Numbered from the stretch's first letter, positions 28,962 through 38,348 are shown. The stretch is DNA of 64,000 nt from JAIBJN01 sp963830885 (GCA_963830885.1 CAWHOA010000038.1:1-64000); one strand, 5' to 3'. Numbers and translations are program-made. Notes: generated by a model from the sequence alone, not told the origin.

Positions 28962-31163
28962 TCAGACCTCCCCGTGCCGGAGCCGGCTGGGCCAGGCGCC
29001 GGCGCTGCCGAAGAGGACGACGAGCGCGGGGATGAGCACCGGCCGCACGACGAATGTCTCGAGCAGGACGCCGAAGCCCATCATGAACGCGAACTCGCGG
29101 AAGCCGCCCACCGGGACGAGTGCCAGCATCGCGAAGGAGGCGGCGAGGGCGATGCCGGCCACGCTGATCGCGCGCGAGGCGCGCGGCGCGGCCACCGCGA
29201 TCGCCTCACGCAGGGGCCGCCGCTCGGCCTCCTGCCAGATGCGTCCCGCGACGAACACGTTGTAGTCGGATCCGAGCGAGACCAGCAGCACGCCGGCGGC
29301 GAAGGGGACGTAGTAGGTCAGGTCGCTGTGGCCGAGGAGGCCCTGGAAGACGTACGTCGTCACGCCGAGCGTCGCCGCGACGGAGAGCACGCTCGCCGCA
29401 AGCAGGTAGAGCGGCGCGACGAGGGCACGTAGGAAGAGCGCGAGCAGGAGGAAGTTGCACGCGAGGACGACCGCGCCGACGAGCGCCGAGCTGTCCACGA
29501 TCGCCTGCACGGTGTCGGAGGCGATCGCCGACTGGCCGGTCAGCGCGGCGTTCGCGCCGTCGAGCCCGGCCTCTTGGACGAGTGCGGGGAGCCGCTCGTC
29601 GAGGGCCTGTGACGTCTCGATCGCCTCGGAGTCGAGCGGCGAGTCGTCCAGGATCGCCACGATGCGCGCAGCGTTCCCATCCTCGGAGAGGAGCACGTCC
29701 CGCGGCGCCTCGGCCGGCTGCTCGCTCGGGCCGAGGACGCCCGCCACGCCGGGCACCTGTCCGATCCCCTCTTCGAGGCGTGCGAGCCCGTCCCCGCGGT
29801 CGGCGACCCCCTGGCCTTCGACGAGCACGATCGTCGGTGCGAGCACTCCCGCGGCAAACCCCTGGTCGGCGGCGACGGCGGCCTCCTGCACCTCGTTGTC
29901 CGACGGTAGGCCGCTGCCGAGCCGCAGCGCGAGCTCGGTGTGGCGGATCCCGCTCGCCGCCGCCACGAGGCCGGCGATGGTCACCAGCGCGACGAGCGCG
30001 GCCGTGGGGCGCGAGATGAGGATCTCCGCAATCCGCGAGCGGACGGGCGAGAGAGGCTCCTCGTCCTCTGAGCCCTCTTCCCGGGGAGTGAGCGAAGGCC
30101 AGAAGACGAGCCGGCCGAAGAGCGCGAGGCTCGCCGGCACGAAAGTGATCGAGACCGCGAGGGAGATGGCGGCGGTGAGCGCCAATGCGGGGCCGAACGC
30201 GCGGAAGAACTCGAGCTCGCCGACGACCAGGGCGGCCGTCCCCGTGACCACGATGAGGCCCGCCGTGGCGACGATCGGCGCCACGGCGGTGCACGAGCGC
30301 CGCGCCGCCTCGAGCCGCGGCGTCCCGTGCGCGAGCTCGCGCCGGCAGGCGGACAGGAAGAAGATGGTGTAGTCGGTGACGATCCCGAGCGTCAGCGCGA
30401 CGACGAGCGGCTCCACCTCCTGCGGGATCCCGGCGCCGAGCTGCTCGGCCACCCAGGGGATCGCTCCCCCGGCCACGACGAACGCGATCCCGGACGCGAC
30501 CAGGGTCAGGAGCGGCGCGCCGAACGAGCGGAAGGTGAGACCGACGACGAGCGCGATGGCCAGCACGGTCCCGAGCTCGACGAGCGGGAGCGCGTTCTCG
30601 ATCTCCTCGAACTGCGCGAGCCGGGCCGGGCCGGGGCCGGTGACGCCGGCGTAGTGCCCGTCGCCGGCCTGGTCGCGGTACTCCCGCGCCAGGTCGACCC
30701 GGCTCGTCAGGCTCACGTCCGGAAGGAAGAAGAGGTGGGTGACCGCGGTCGTCCCGTCCTCCTCGGAGCCCGGGAAGAGCTCGCGCGTGTTCAGGATCGG
30801 GAGGGCGAAGCGAACCGCGTCCTCGGCCTGCTCGCCGCTGGACGCGTCCACGGCTCGCTGGACGATCGCCTCCTGCTCCTCCTGCGAGAAGCCCTCGGGC
30901 GCCCGCTCGACCACGGCGGTGTCGGCGGTGAGGGGGACGGAGAAGAGCTGCTGCGACCGCTCTCCGGCCTGGATGGCCGGCGAGTCGTCGGGGATCAGGC
31001 CGCCGAGCTCCAGCGCCTCGCCGGAGCCGAGGCCCGGCAGGTAGACGGCCGTGGCAGCCGCCGCCGCGATCCACAGGGTCACGACGAGGTAGCGCAGCCA
31101 AACGACCACGGAAGCGAACACCTTCGGCACGGAGCCTCTATGCCCCGAGCGTGTGGAGTTCAA
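28962..31163 (-). CDS. MMPL/RND family membrane exporter
   Basis: A 733-residue membrane protein with the two-fold RND layout: one span, a large external loop (residues about 50-190), five spans, then a second copy of the same (span near residue 390, loop to about 540, five spans). Motifs are LTLGIVTDYTIFFLSACRR in the first half and VSLGSDYNVFVAGRIWQEA in the second, with the proton-relay Asp-Tyr pairs of MMPL proteins. It probably exports lipids or hydrophobic compounds, driven by protons. It is monocistronic and convergent with groES. Confidence 0.9.
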   Translation of the reverse strand: MNSTRSGHRGSVPKVFASVVVWLRYLVVTLWIAAAAATAVYLPGLGSGEALELGGLIPDDSPAIQAGERSQQLFSVPLTADTAVVERAPEGFSQEEQEAIVQRAVDASSGEQAEDAVRFALPILNTRELFPGSEEDGTTAVTHLFFLPDVSLTSRVDLAREYRDQAGDGHYAGVTGPGPARLAQFEEIENALPLVELGTVLAIALVVGLTFRSFGAPLLTLVASGIAFVVAGGAIPWVAEQLGAGIPQEVEPLVVALTLGIVTDYTIFFLSACRRELAHGTPRLEAARRSCTAVAPIVATAGLIVVTGTAALVVGELEFFRAFGPALALTAAISLAVSITFVPASLALFGRLVFWPSLTPREEGSEDEEPLSPVRSRIAEILISRPTAALVALVTIAGLVAAASGIRHTELALRLGSGLPSDNEVQEAAVAADQGFAAGVLAPTIVLVEGQGVADRGDGLARLEEGIGQVPGVAGVLGPSEQPAEAPRDVLLSEDGNAARIVAILDDSPLDSEAIETSQALDERLPALVQEAGLDGANAALTGQSAIASDTVQAIVDSSALVGAVVLACNFLLLALFLRALVAPLYLLAASVLSVAATLGVTTYVFQGLLGHSDLTYYVPFAAGVLLVSLGSDYNVFVAGRIWQEAERRPLREAIAVAAPRASRAISVAGIALAASFAMLALVPVGGFREFAFMMGFGVLLETFVVRPVLIPALVVLFGSAGAWPSRLRHGEV

Positions 31164-31202
31164 CCACGTTTCGGGTCGGCCCCGGCGTGCAAGAACTGGA
31201 CA

Positions 31203-32015
31203 ATGCGCTCGATCTGGTCAGGCGCGGTCGCGTTCGGGCTCGTCAGCGTGCCCGTGCGAATGGAGAGCGCCGTCGAGGAGCACAAGCTCCATTTCCACTT
31301 CGTCCACGAGTCGGACGGCGGCCGCATCGGCTACCGGAAGGTCTGCAAGGCCGAGGACGACAAGCCGGTCGACGACGACGAGATCGTCAAGGCCTTCGAG
31401 GTGAAGAAGGGCACGTGGGTCTACCTGGAGGACGAGGACTTCGAGTCGGCCGCGCTCGACAGGGCGCAGCGCACGATCGACATCCACGCCTTCGTCCAGG
31501 AGAGCGAGATCGACCCCGTCTTCTTCGAGCGCTCGTACTTCCTCACACCGCAGGACGGGGCGGAGAAGGTCTACGCGCTGCTCGCCCGTGCGATGGAGGA
31601 GACCGGCCTGGCCGCCGTGGCCACGTTCGTCATGCGCGACCGCCAGCACCTGGCCTGCCTGCGGGTGCGCGAGCGCGCGATCCAGCTCGAGCGGATGCAC
31701 TTCGCCGACGAAATCAGGCCGGCGACGGGGATCGCCCCGAAGGGCGTCCGCGTCGCCAAGGGCGACCTCGACATGGCCGTCCAGCTCGTCCGCCGGCTCG
31801 AAGGTGACTTCAAGCCGGAGAGGTTCAAGGACACCTACCGCGACTCGCTCATGAAGATCATCCGCGCCAAGGAGCGCGGCGACACGGTCGCGGTGGCCGA
31901 GGAGGAGCCCGAGACCGAGGCGCCGGTCGACCTGCTCGCCGCGCTGCGGGAGAGCGTCGAAGCGGCCGGCAAGAGAGGAAAGCCAAGGCGGCGGCGCTCG
32001 CGGAAGGCCGCCTAG
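31203..32015 (+). CDS. ku: Ku DNA end-binding protein
   Basis: A 270-residue bacterial Ku of usual length. Family marks are MRSIWSGAVAFGLVSVPVRM at the N-terminus, then HFVHESDGGRIGYRKVCKA, FFERSYFLTPQ and DTYRDSLMKIIRAK. The basic C-terminal tail (RKPRRRRSRKAA-like, Lys/Arg-rich) is the DNA-binding extension. Ku loads LigD at double-strand breaks in non-homologous end joining. No ligD gene is in the window. Confidence 0.95.
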   Translation: MRSIWSGAVAFGLVSVPVRMESAVEEHKLHFHFVHESDGGRIGYRKVCKAEDDKPVDDDEIVKAFEVKKGTWVYLEDEDFESAALDRAQRTIDIHAFVQESEIDPVFFERSYFLTPQDGAEKVYALLARAMEETGLAAVATFVMRDRQHLACLRVRERAIQLERMHFADEIRPATGIAPKGVRVAKGDLDMAVQLVRRLEGDFKPERFKDTYRDSLMKIIRAKERGDTVAVAEEEPETEAPVDLLAALRESVEAAGKRGKPRRRRSRKAA

Positions 32016-32028
32016 TGACCGAGGTCAC
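32015..32028. promoter_or_regulatory. Perfect 14-bp palindrome after ku
   Basis: GTGACC-GA-GGTCAC is a perfect dyad. It begins at the last base of the ku stop codon and lies 36 bp before the antiporter GTG. It could be an operator for the antiporter or a short hairpin; no promoter is clear. Confidence 0.3.
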
Positions 32029-32063
32029 GGGTTGAGCGACGCGCAGCGGGGCGCGGCCTAGCC

Positions 32064-33329
32064 GTGCTGCTCGCCGCCGCCGAGCCGGGGCTCCACCTCG
32101 GGGACGTCTACGTCCTCGGCCTTGCGTTTCTCGGCCTTGCCGTCTTCGCCGCGATCGGCGCGCTCTCGAACCAGGAGGAGCGCGCGTTCTCGGCGGCGCT
32201 CATCTACCTCGGACTCGGCCTCGCGGCTGCGGTGGTCATCCGGCTCCTCGACATTCCCTGGCTCGACCCACTCGAGGACGCGCGGGTGGTGGAACGGCTG
32301 GCCGAGCTCGCCGTCGTCATCGCGCTCTTCTCCACGGGCCTCAAGCTCGACCGCGAGCTCTCGTGGTCGGGCTGGGGCTCGGTAGCCAGACTCCTGGCGA
32401 TCGTCATGCCGCTGACGATCGTGGCGATCGCCCTGTTCGGCGGGTACGTCATGGGGCTCTCGGCGGCCGGCGCGATCGTGCTCGGCGCCGCGCTCGCCCC
32501 CACCGACCCGGTGCTGGCGGGCGACATCGGCGTCGGGCCGCCCGGGGAGGAGGACGAGCGCGAGCCGAACTTCGCCGTCACGGCGGAAGCGGGGCTCAAC
32601 GATGGACTCGCCTTCCCGTTCGTCTTCCTCGGCCTTTTCCTGGCGCTCGACGACCGCGGCGACCGCTGGTTTGCGGAGTGGCTGCTCGCGGACGTCGTCT
32701 ACGCGATCGCGGCCGGTCTCGCGATCGGCGCCGCGGGCGGCTACGCGCTCGCGGCCGCCGTCGTGCGTCTCCGCGACCGGCGTCTTCTGGCAGTCGAGCT
32801 GGACGGCTGGGTCGCCGTCGCTGCCGTCTTGCTCGTCTACGGAGTGGCCGAGCTGGCCGGCGGCTACGGGTTCCTCGCGGCGTTCGCAGGCGGCCTCGGC
32901 TTTCGCCGGTACGAGCGCGACCACGAGTTGAACGAGCGCGTCCACGACGGGGCCGAGGTGGCGGAGAAGTTCACCGAGCTGGCTGCCATCCTCCTGCTCG
33001 GGAGCATGGTCACTGTCGCGGGGTGGGCCGAGGCCGGCTGGGCAGGTGCCGCGCTGGCGCCGCTCGTCCTGCTGGTGGTCCGTCCGTTTGCCGTCGCGGT
33101 CGCCTTTGTCGGCTCCGGCCTGCCTCGGAGGGAGCGCGTCTTCCTCGGCTGGTTCGGCGTCCGGGGCGTCGGCTCGGTCTACTACGCCGCCGCCGCGATC
33201 GCGACGGGCCTGCTGGCGGCCGACGAGGCGGAGACGATCTTCTGGGCCGTCGCCGTCTGCGTCGTCGCCTCGATCGTGGCCCACGGCATCACGGGCTCGA
33301 TCGGCGTTCGCCGCCTCGCCCGCCGCTAG
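32064..33329 (+). CDS. Cation:proton antiporter (CPA1/NhaP type)
   Basis: A 421-residue membrane protein with about 12 spans. The ion-binding motif is ALAPTDPVLAGDIG (TD pair), with the second unwound-helix motif AEAGLNDGLAFPFVF. The arginine motif FLGWFGVRGVGSVYY is typical of NhaP-like Na+/H+ antiporters. It would export sodium or potassium in exchange for protons. The start is a GTG at 32064. Its stop overlaps the convergent metallopeptidase stop (CTAG). Confidence 0.9.
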   Translation: MLLAAAEPGLHLGDVYVLGLAFLGLAVFAAIGALSNQEERAFSAALIYLGLGLAAAVVIRLLDIPWLDPLEDARVVERLAELAVVIALFSTGLKLDRELSWSGWGSVARLLAIVMPLTIVAIALFGGYVMGLSAAGAIVLGAALAPTDPVLAGDIGVGPPGEEDEREPNFAVTAEAGLNDGLAFPFVFLGLFLALDDRGDRWFAEWLLADVVYAIAAGLAIGAAGGYALAAAVVRLRDRRLLAVELDGWVAVAAVLLVYGVAELAGGYGFLAAFAGGLGFRRYERDHELNERVHDGAEVAEKFTELAAILLLGSMVTVAGWAEAGWAGAALAPLVLLVVRPFAVAVAFVGSGLPRRERVFLGWFGVRGVGSVYYAAAAIATGLLAADEAETIFWAVAVCVVASIVAHGITGSIGVRRLARR

Positions 33330-33661
33330 CCCCAGCCGAGCTCGCTGATGCGGTCCTCGTCGATGCCGAAGTGGTGGGCGATCTCGTGGACGACGGTGAT
33401 GCGGATCTCCTCCTCCAGCACCTCGGGGTCGTCGCCGAACTCCTCCTCGAGCGGGACGCGGTAGATGGCGATCTTGTCCGGGAGCACGCCGGCGTAGCTC
33501 TCGACGCCGCGCTCGGTGAGCGGGATGCCGAGGTAGAGGCCGAAGAGATCGGGATCCTCGTCGTTCTCGTCCTCGACGACGATCTCCACGTTCGACATCG
33601 CGTCGCGCAGCTTCGGCGGCAGCGAGTCGAGCGCCGCGCGGACGTGCTGCTCGAACTCCAC
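33326..33661 (-). CDS. Small zincin-like metallopeptidase
   Basis: A 111-residue protein of the minimal MMP-like zincin family (PF06262-like). The active-site motif VVHEIAHHFGIDEDR (HExxHxxGxxD) is near the C-terminus, residues about 90-104. The upstream part has VEIVVEDENDEDPDLFGLY and DKIAIYRVPLEEEF. Substrate unknown; relatives are cytoplasmic. The start is a GTG at 33661. Its promoter region is the long palindrome at 33663-33826. Confidence 0.85.
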   Translation of the reverse strand: MEFEQHVRAALDSLPPKLRDAMSNVEIVVEDENDEDPDLFGLYLGIPLTERGVESYAGVLPDKIAIYRVPLEEEFGDDPEVLEEEIRITVVHEIAHHFGIDEDRISELGWG

Positions 33662-33662
33662 T

Positions 33663-33826
33663 AGTGCCCCTCCGGGTAATGCTGCCTCGCTCCTGCGTCG
33701 CGAGCACCGAGCCAGAGCCCGCACTCGTCCGAAGCCAAGGCTGGTTGCCTTGGTGAGGGCGAGGGCGGGATCTGGCGCCGCGTGATCGCGGGGCAGGGGC
33801 AGGCGTGTATTGCCCGGAGGGGCACT
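33663..33826. repeat. 164-bp long intergenic palindrome
   Basis: The ends 33663-33680 and 33809-33826 are inverted copies (17 of 18 bases; AGTGCCCCTCCGGG on the left). A second pair of arms, 33711-33722 and 33765-33776, matches 11 of 12. The centre is a perfect hairpin, CCAAGGC-TGGTT-GCCTTGG (33735-33753). All three pairs share one centre near 33744, so transcription from either strand gives one long imperfect hairpin. It fills the whole space between the metallopeptidase gene and argF. Confidence 0.75.
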
Positions 33827-34765
33827 TACTTGATGACGAGCGCCATCAGCGCCTTCTGCGCGTGCAGCCGGTTCTCGGCCTGGTCCCAGACAGCCGAGCG
33901 CTCGCCGTAGAGCACGTCCTCGGCGATCTCCTCGCCGTAGTGCGCGGGGAGGCAGTGGAGGACGATCGCCCGGTCGCTGGCGAGAGCCACCAGGTCGGCG
34001 TCGATGCCGAAGCCGGCGAGGTCGGCGAGCCGCTGCTCGCGCTCCTCCTCCTGGCCCATGCTCGTCCACACGTCGGTGTAGAGGACGTCGGCGCCGGTCG
34101 CGGCGGCGCGCGGGTCGTTCGTCAGCTCGACGGCCGTCCCTCCGGCGTCGGCCGCGGTCCGGGCCCAGCCGACCACTTCGCCGTCGGGCTCGTAGCCCGG
34201 GGGCGTCGCGACCACCACGTCGGCGCCCAGCTTCGCGCAGGCGACCATCAGCGAGTGGCAGACGTTGTTCCCGTCGCCGAGGTACGCGACGCGGACGCCC
34301 TCGAAGCCGCCCAGCCGCTCGCGGATCGTGAGCACGTCGGCAAGCGCCTGACAGGGGTGGAACTCGTCCGTGAGCCCGTTGATGACCGGGATGTCGGCGT
34401 GCTCGGCGAGCTCGTCCACGTCGGCCTGCGCGAACGTCCGGATCATGATCCCGTCCAGGTAGCGCGAGAGCACGACCGCGGTGTCCTTGATCGTCTCCCC
34501 GCGGCCGAGCTGGAGGTCGCCGGCGGCGAGGTAGAGGCCGGTGCCGCCGAGCTGTGCGATCCCGACCTCGAAGCTCACCCGCGTCCGCGTGGACGGCTTC
34601 TGGAAGATCATCCCGAGGCTCCGGCCCTCGAGGAGCCGGTGCGGCACCCGCTCGCGCTGCCGGGCTTTGAGCCGCTCCGCGTGGTCGAGGACGAGCAGGA
34701 GCTCGTCTCGTCTCCCAGTCGTTCACGCGGAGGAAGTCCCGGCCCTTGAGGTGCGCGGGGATCAC
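33826..34765 (-). CDS. argF: Ornithine carbamoyltransferase, apparent frameshift
   Basis: Joins ornithine and carbamoyl phosphate to citrulline (or the reverse, in arginine catabolism). The carbamoyl phosphate motif FQKPSTRTRVSFE, the ornithine motif GDGNNVCHSL, HPCQALAD and the catalytic HCLPAH are intact. The N-terminal MIPAHLKGRDFLRVNDW (GTG at 34765) is in another frame: after DW the family pattern DELLLVLDHAERLKA continues one base later, implying one extra base near 34708 within the tandem CGTCT-CGTCT. Without it the protein would be about 313 residues, as expected. Translation from 34647 would omit the first 38 or so residues. Confidence 0.85.
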
Positions 34766-34922
34766 GGGGCAAATCCTACGGAGCGAGGGCAGCCGACGCT
34801 CCGATACCGATGCGGCAGCTCAAGGAGCAGCACCTTCGGGCAGGTTGCGGTCCTGGTTCGCTTCGTCATTCCAGATCCTCAGGCTCGATTCGAACGACCA
34901 CCACGAGGGAAAGGACGAACCC

Positions 34923-35576
34923 ATGAAACTGACCACCATGACGCAAGTCACCGTCGATGGAGTGATGCAGGGAAACGGCGGCGCGTCGGATGAGGACCGC
35001 AGGAACGGATTCGTGCGCGGCGGGTGGGCCATGGGGGTGGCCGACAACCAGACCATGACGTTCATCAACCAGACCTACCAGCGCGCCGACGCGTTCCTGT
35101 TCGGCCGACGGACCTACGAGCTCTTCGCCGGCTACTGGGGCGCAGACGAGCGGGCTCGCGCCGCGGCGGAAGATCCGGGCAACCACCCGATCGCAGCTGC
35201 CTTGAACACGAAGCCCAAGTACCTCGCATCGACCACGCTCACCGAACCGCGCTGGGCGAACACGACCCTCCTCTCCGGTGACCTCGCGGCTGCGATCGGC
35301 GAGCTGAAAGCCAAGGCGGCGGGTGAGCTGCAGGTGCACGGCAGCGGTGCCCTGATCCGATGGCTGCTCGAAAACGACCTCGTCGACGAGATCAACATGC
35401 TCATCGTCCCCGTGGTCCTCGGCCAGGGCACGCGGCTGTTCCCCGACGCCGGCCCGGACATTGCGCTTGACCTGGTCGACTCGCGAGCCGACTCGAAGGG
35501 CGTAACGATCCAGGTCTACCGGCCCGCCGGGCGCCCGCAGTATGCAACCGCCACCGTCGACCACGACGACGGATGA
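34923..35576 (+). CDS. RibD/dihydrofolate reductase-like protein
   Basis: A 217-residue protein of the RibD C-terminal/DHFR fold (YyaP/YwjB-like). The N-terminus TTMTQVTVDGVMQG, the motif DAFLFGRRTYELFAGYW, and the NADPH-binding LQVHGSGALIRWLLENDLVD with INMLIVPVVLGQG are typical. It is presumably an NADPH-dependent reductase; the substrate is unknown, and many relatives are uncharacterised general stress proteins. The RBS GGAAAGGACG precedes the ATG. Confidence 0.88.
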   Translation: MKLTTMTQVTVDGVMQGNGGASDEDRRNGFVRGGWAMGVADNQTMTFINQTYQRADAFLFGRRTYELFAGYWGADERARAAAEDPGNHPIAAALNTKPKYLASTTLTEPRWANTTLLSGDLAAAIGELKAKAAGELQVHGSGALIRWLLENDLVDEINMLIVPVVLGQGTRLFPDAGPDIALDLVDSRADSKGVTIQVYRPAGRPQYATATVDHDDG

Positions 35577-35589
35577 CCCCGCGGCGGCG

Positions 35590-35621
35590 TCGGGTGATAT
35601 TCCCGAACGCTGGCGCAGCCG
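35590..35621 (+). repeat. 32-bp direct repeat, left of alcohol dehydrogenase
   Basis: Begins TCGGGTGATATTCCCGAACG and ends CTGGCGCAGCCG. It matches 36929-36960 at 29 of 32 positions in the same orientation, 1339 bp apart; the two bracket the alcohol dehydrogenase gene. The rest of 35577-35861 shows nothing recognisable. Confidence 0.6.
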
Positions 35622-35861
35622 TTAGTCCTCAACCTCTACGCGCGACCTCACGACTGGAATCAGGCGAGACAAGCAGTCCACGTCATCCAACTCCCACCGC
35701 GCCGGTCACGGAGCCGATCCAGGATCCCCAGGCCACACAGGTTCGTTCACCGCGAGGGCACTGGTGATTCACTCGCCAAGAAACCGGGGACACGAACGTA
35801 AGCCACCGGGCCGAACCCCGCCGCCATCTTCCCTCCCTTTGACGATCGGAGGTCACTGCGT

Positions 35862-36890
35862 ATGCGCGCAACTGTCATGTACGGAGCCGGTGATGTCCGC
35901 GTCGAGGATGTTGCGGACGCCCGGCTGATCGACCCGACTGATGCGCTCGTTCGGGTCACGCGCGCCGCGATCTGCGGCAGCGATCTGTGGCCGTACAAGT
36001 CGATGCCGCACGACGATGTCGGCAGGCGGATGGGGCATGAGTTCATCGGTGTCGTCGAGGCGGTCGGCTCCGACGTCGGGACCGTCAAGGTCGGCGACGT
36101 GGCCGTTTCACCGTTTCTCTGGTCGGACGGCTCCTGTGCCTTCTGCCGCGAAGGGCTACATAGTTCCTGTCTGCATGGCGGTCGGTACGGGGACGCCGAC
36201 GTCGACGGCGGCCAGGGCGAAGCCGTGCGTGTTCCACAGGCGGAGGGGACGCTCGTGGTCCTGCCGGTCGGTACGGACGACGCGCTCATGCCTTCGTTGC
36301 TCACTCTCACCGACGTGATGGGAACCGGCCACCACGCGGCGCTCACGGCGCAGGTCGGTCCCGGCAAGACGGTCGCGGTGGTGGGCGACGGCGCCGTCGG
36401 ACTGTGCGGTGTGATCGCGTCGAAGCGTCTCGGCGCCGAGCGCATCCTCCTGCTCGGCAGCAACCCCGAGCGGACCGCGCTGGGACAGGAGTTCGGCGCC
36501 ACCGACGTCGTGCGCGAGCGCGGCGAGGAAGCAGTCGAGCGCGTCCGCGAGCTGACGCAGTACGGCGCCCATTCGGTGCTCGAATGTGTCGGCCTCGAGC
36601 AGGCCGTCGAGACCGCGCTCGCGATCGCCCGTCCCGGCGGCGCGATCGGTCGCGTCGGCGTCCCCGAGCGCGACACTACACTCACCGGCGTTGCGTTCTG
36701 GAAGAACGCTTCGATCGCCGGCGGCCCCGCACCCGTCCGCGCCTATATCGAGGCGCTGCTGCCCGACGTGCTCGAAGGTCGGATCGAGCCCGGACGTGTC
36801 TTCGACCGCACCGGATCGATCGAGGACGTGCCGGACGGCTACCGCGCGATGAACGACCGCGAAGTCCTGAAGTTCCAGATCAAACCGTAG
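35862..36890 (+). CDS. Zinc-dependent alcohol dehydrogenase
   Basis: A 342-residue medium-chain dehydrogenase. Catalytic zinc ligands are C38 in AAICGSDLWPY and the His of RMGHEFIGVV. The structural-zinc lobe reads CAFCREGLHSSC, so it is reduced or altered. The nucleotide-binding motif is VAVVGDGAVGLCGV. It oxidises an alcohol or reduces an aldehyde with NAD(P); the substrate cannot be told. The gene is bracketed by 32-bp direct repeats and stands alone, which hints at acquisition as a unit. Confidence 0.9.
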   Translation: MRATVMYGAGDVRVEDVADARLIDPTDALVRVTRAAICGSDLWPYKSMPHDDVGRRMGHEFIGVVEAVGSDVGTVKVGDVAVSPFLWSDGSCAFCREGLHSSCLHGGRYGDADVDGGQGEAVRVPQAEGTLVVLPVGTDDALMPSLLTLTDVMGTGHHAALTAQVGPGKTVAVVGDGAVGLCGVIASKRLGAERILLLGSNPERTALGQEFGATDVVRERGEEAVERVRELTQYGAHSVLECVGLEQAVETALAIARPGGAIGRVGVPERDTTLTGVAFWKNASIAGGPAPVRAYIEALLPDVLEGRIEPGRVFDRTGSIEDVPDGYRAMNDREVLKFQIKP

Positions 36891-36928
36891 AAACGAGTAC
36901 CCGACCCGGTTTCGCGGACGACGACTTC

Positions 36929-36960
36929 TCGGGTGACATTCCTGAACGCTGGCGCAGGCG
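36929..36960 (+). repeat. 32-bp direct repeat, right of alcohol dehydrogenase
   Basis: Begins TCGGGTGACATTCCTGAACG and ends CTGGCGCAGGCG; second copy of the repeat at 35590-35621, with three mismatches. Confidence 0.6.
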
Positions 36961-37097
36961 ACGCACGCAGCTCCGTCGCGCCGTCGGACTCGTCGCCGCA
37001 ACGAGGAACGTTTTGATGGTCGCTGGGGCCGGACTTGGCGACGGAGCGGTGGAAGAGACGCCCGCCTTCGGTGACGGTGTGAGCGCGGTCGTTGCCG

Positions 37098-38348
37098 CTA
37101 GTAAATGTGCAGCTTGTCGAGCAGCGCAAGCGGCTCGTCGAGGGACTCGAACAGATCCTTGTTGTGCTTGATCATCTTGCTGCGCATGTAGACCCGAAGC
37201 CACTGCTTGTAGATGTACAGCTCGTAGCGATCGAGCATTTCTCCCAGCGGTAGGTCACGCTGCGCAATGAGCCCTGCCAGGTGCATCGCGCACTCCAAGC
37301 CAAGCGAGATCGACTGAAAGTACGGCGAGCCGATGGCCGAATCGCCGGCGAGGAACACCGGTGAGCGGGCGAAGGGGTGGTCGCTCGGGCCCTCTGTGAG
37401 CCACTGCCGGTTGGTCGCACTCCGGGCTCGATACAGATCCAGGGGTATCCGGACGATCTCGAGGTCGCCGAGTATCTCGCCATCCGTCTCCTGCTTGATC
37501 TTGTCGATGAATCGGTCCATCGACTCGGCCACGCCGGGAAAGTTGCCGCGAAGCCACTCGCCGTCGAATCGCGACGGCATCGCCTCGTAGTCCTCGGCGG
37601 TGATGTTGACGATGCCCGTCACGTGGCTGACGCTGCCGTCGTAGTACGTGCGATGAACCGCTGGAATGAACTTGTAGTGCGCGTTCTCGATGTTCTTGTA
37701 GTACTTGCAGTACTCGTTGCACGCGTACGTCTGGCCGTAGAGGAAGGTGATGACGAGCGCGTACTCGAGCCGGATGAGGAGGGTGTTCGCGCCTCCTTCC
37801 GACTCGCTGGACGCGGGCGTCAGGTGATCTCGGAGCAGCGACCGGCTGCCGGTGCAGTCGATCAGGATGTCCCCCGGCTCGAGTATCCCCATCGCGTCCT
37901 CCGCCGATACCACGGCCGTGGTGCGCTGCACCGCATTCGATCCGCGCGCATCGATCAGATCGCTGACCGATCGCTCGATGGCGTTGAGCGGGCAGAACCC
38001 CAGGGACCAGTCGCGAAGGAGCGCCATCAGGTCCGTAGGAATCGACTGTCTGAACGCGAGACCCTCGTCGAGCTCCCGCGGATCGAAGACGGCCTCGATG
38101 CTGTCTCCGTCGATGGAATCCGTTCGGTAGCTCTCGACCGAGTCGGCCACGAGGTACGACGCGAGCTGGACCATCCGGGTACGCGTGTACTCGCGCCGCT
38201 TCTCGTAGAGGCTCACCGAGAACCCCTCCATCGACTGGAGCAACGCCGTCAGCAGGAGACCCACGGGCCCTGCACCGACGACGTGCACCCGGCCCTCGGA
38301 AGGAACGGTCTCGAAGCTGGTAGAACCGGATCGCCGGGGCATTTGCAT
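37098..38348 (-). CDS. FAD-dependent oxidoreductase/monooxygenase-like
   Basis: A 416-residue flavoprotein. The FAD-binding dinucleotide motif is VHVVGAGPVGLLLTALLQSM (residues about 21-40), the ILIDCTGSRS motif is at about 165, and the second FAD motif is VFLAGDSAIGSPYFQSISLG at about 340. This is the layout of group A flavin monooxygenases and of related dehydrogenases. Asp, Tyr and Asn content is higher and GC lower than in the neighbours, so recent acquisition is possible. The substrate is unknown. It lies convergent to the alcohol dehydrogenase. Confidence 0.75.
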   Translation of the reverse strand: MQMPRRSGSTSFETVPSEGRVHVVGAGPVGLLLTALLQSMEGFSVSLYEKRREYTRTRMVQLASYLVADSVESYRTDSIDGDSIEAVFDPRELDEGLAFRQSIPTDLMALLRDWSLGFCPLNAIERSVSDLIDARGSNAVQRTTAVVSAEDAMGILEPGDILIDCTGSRSLLRDHLTPASSESEGGANTLLIRLEYALVITFLYGQTYACNEYCKYYKNIENAHYKFIPAVHRTYYDGSVSHVTGIVNITAEDYEAMPSRFDGEWLRGNFPGVAESMDRFIDKIKQETDGEILGDLEIVRIPLDLYRARSATNRQWLTEGPSDHPFARSPVFLAGDSAIGSPYFQSISLGLECAMHLAGLIAQRDLPLGEMLDRYELYIYKQWLRVYMRSKMIKHNKDLFESLDEPLALLDKLHIY

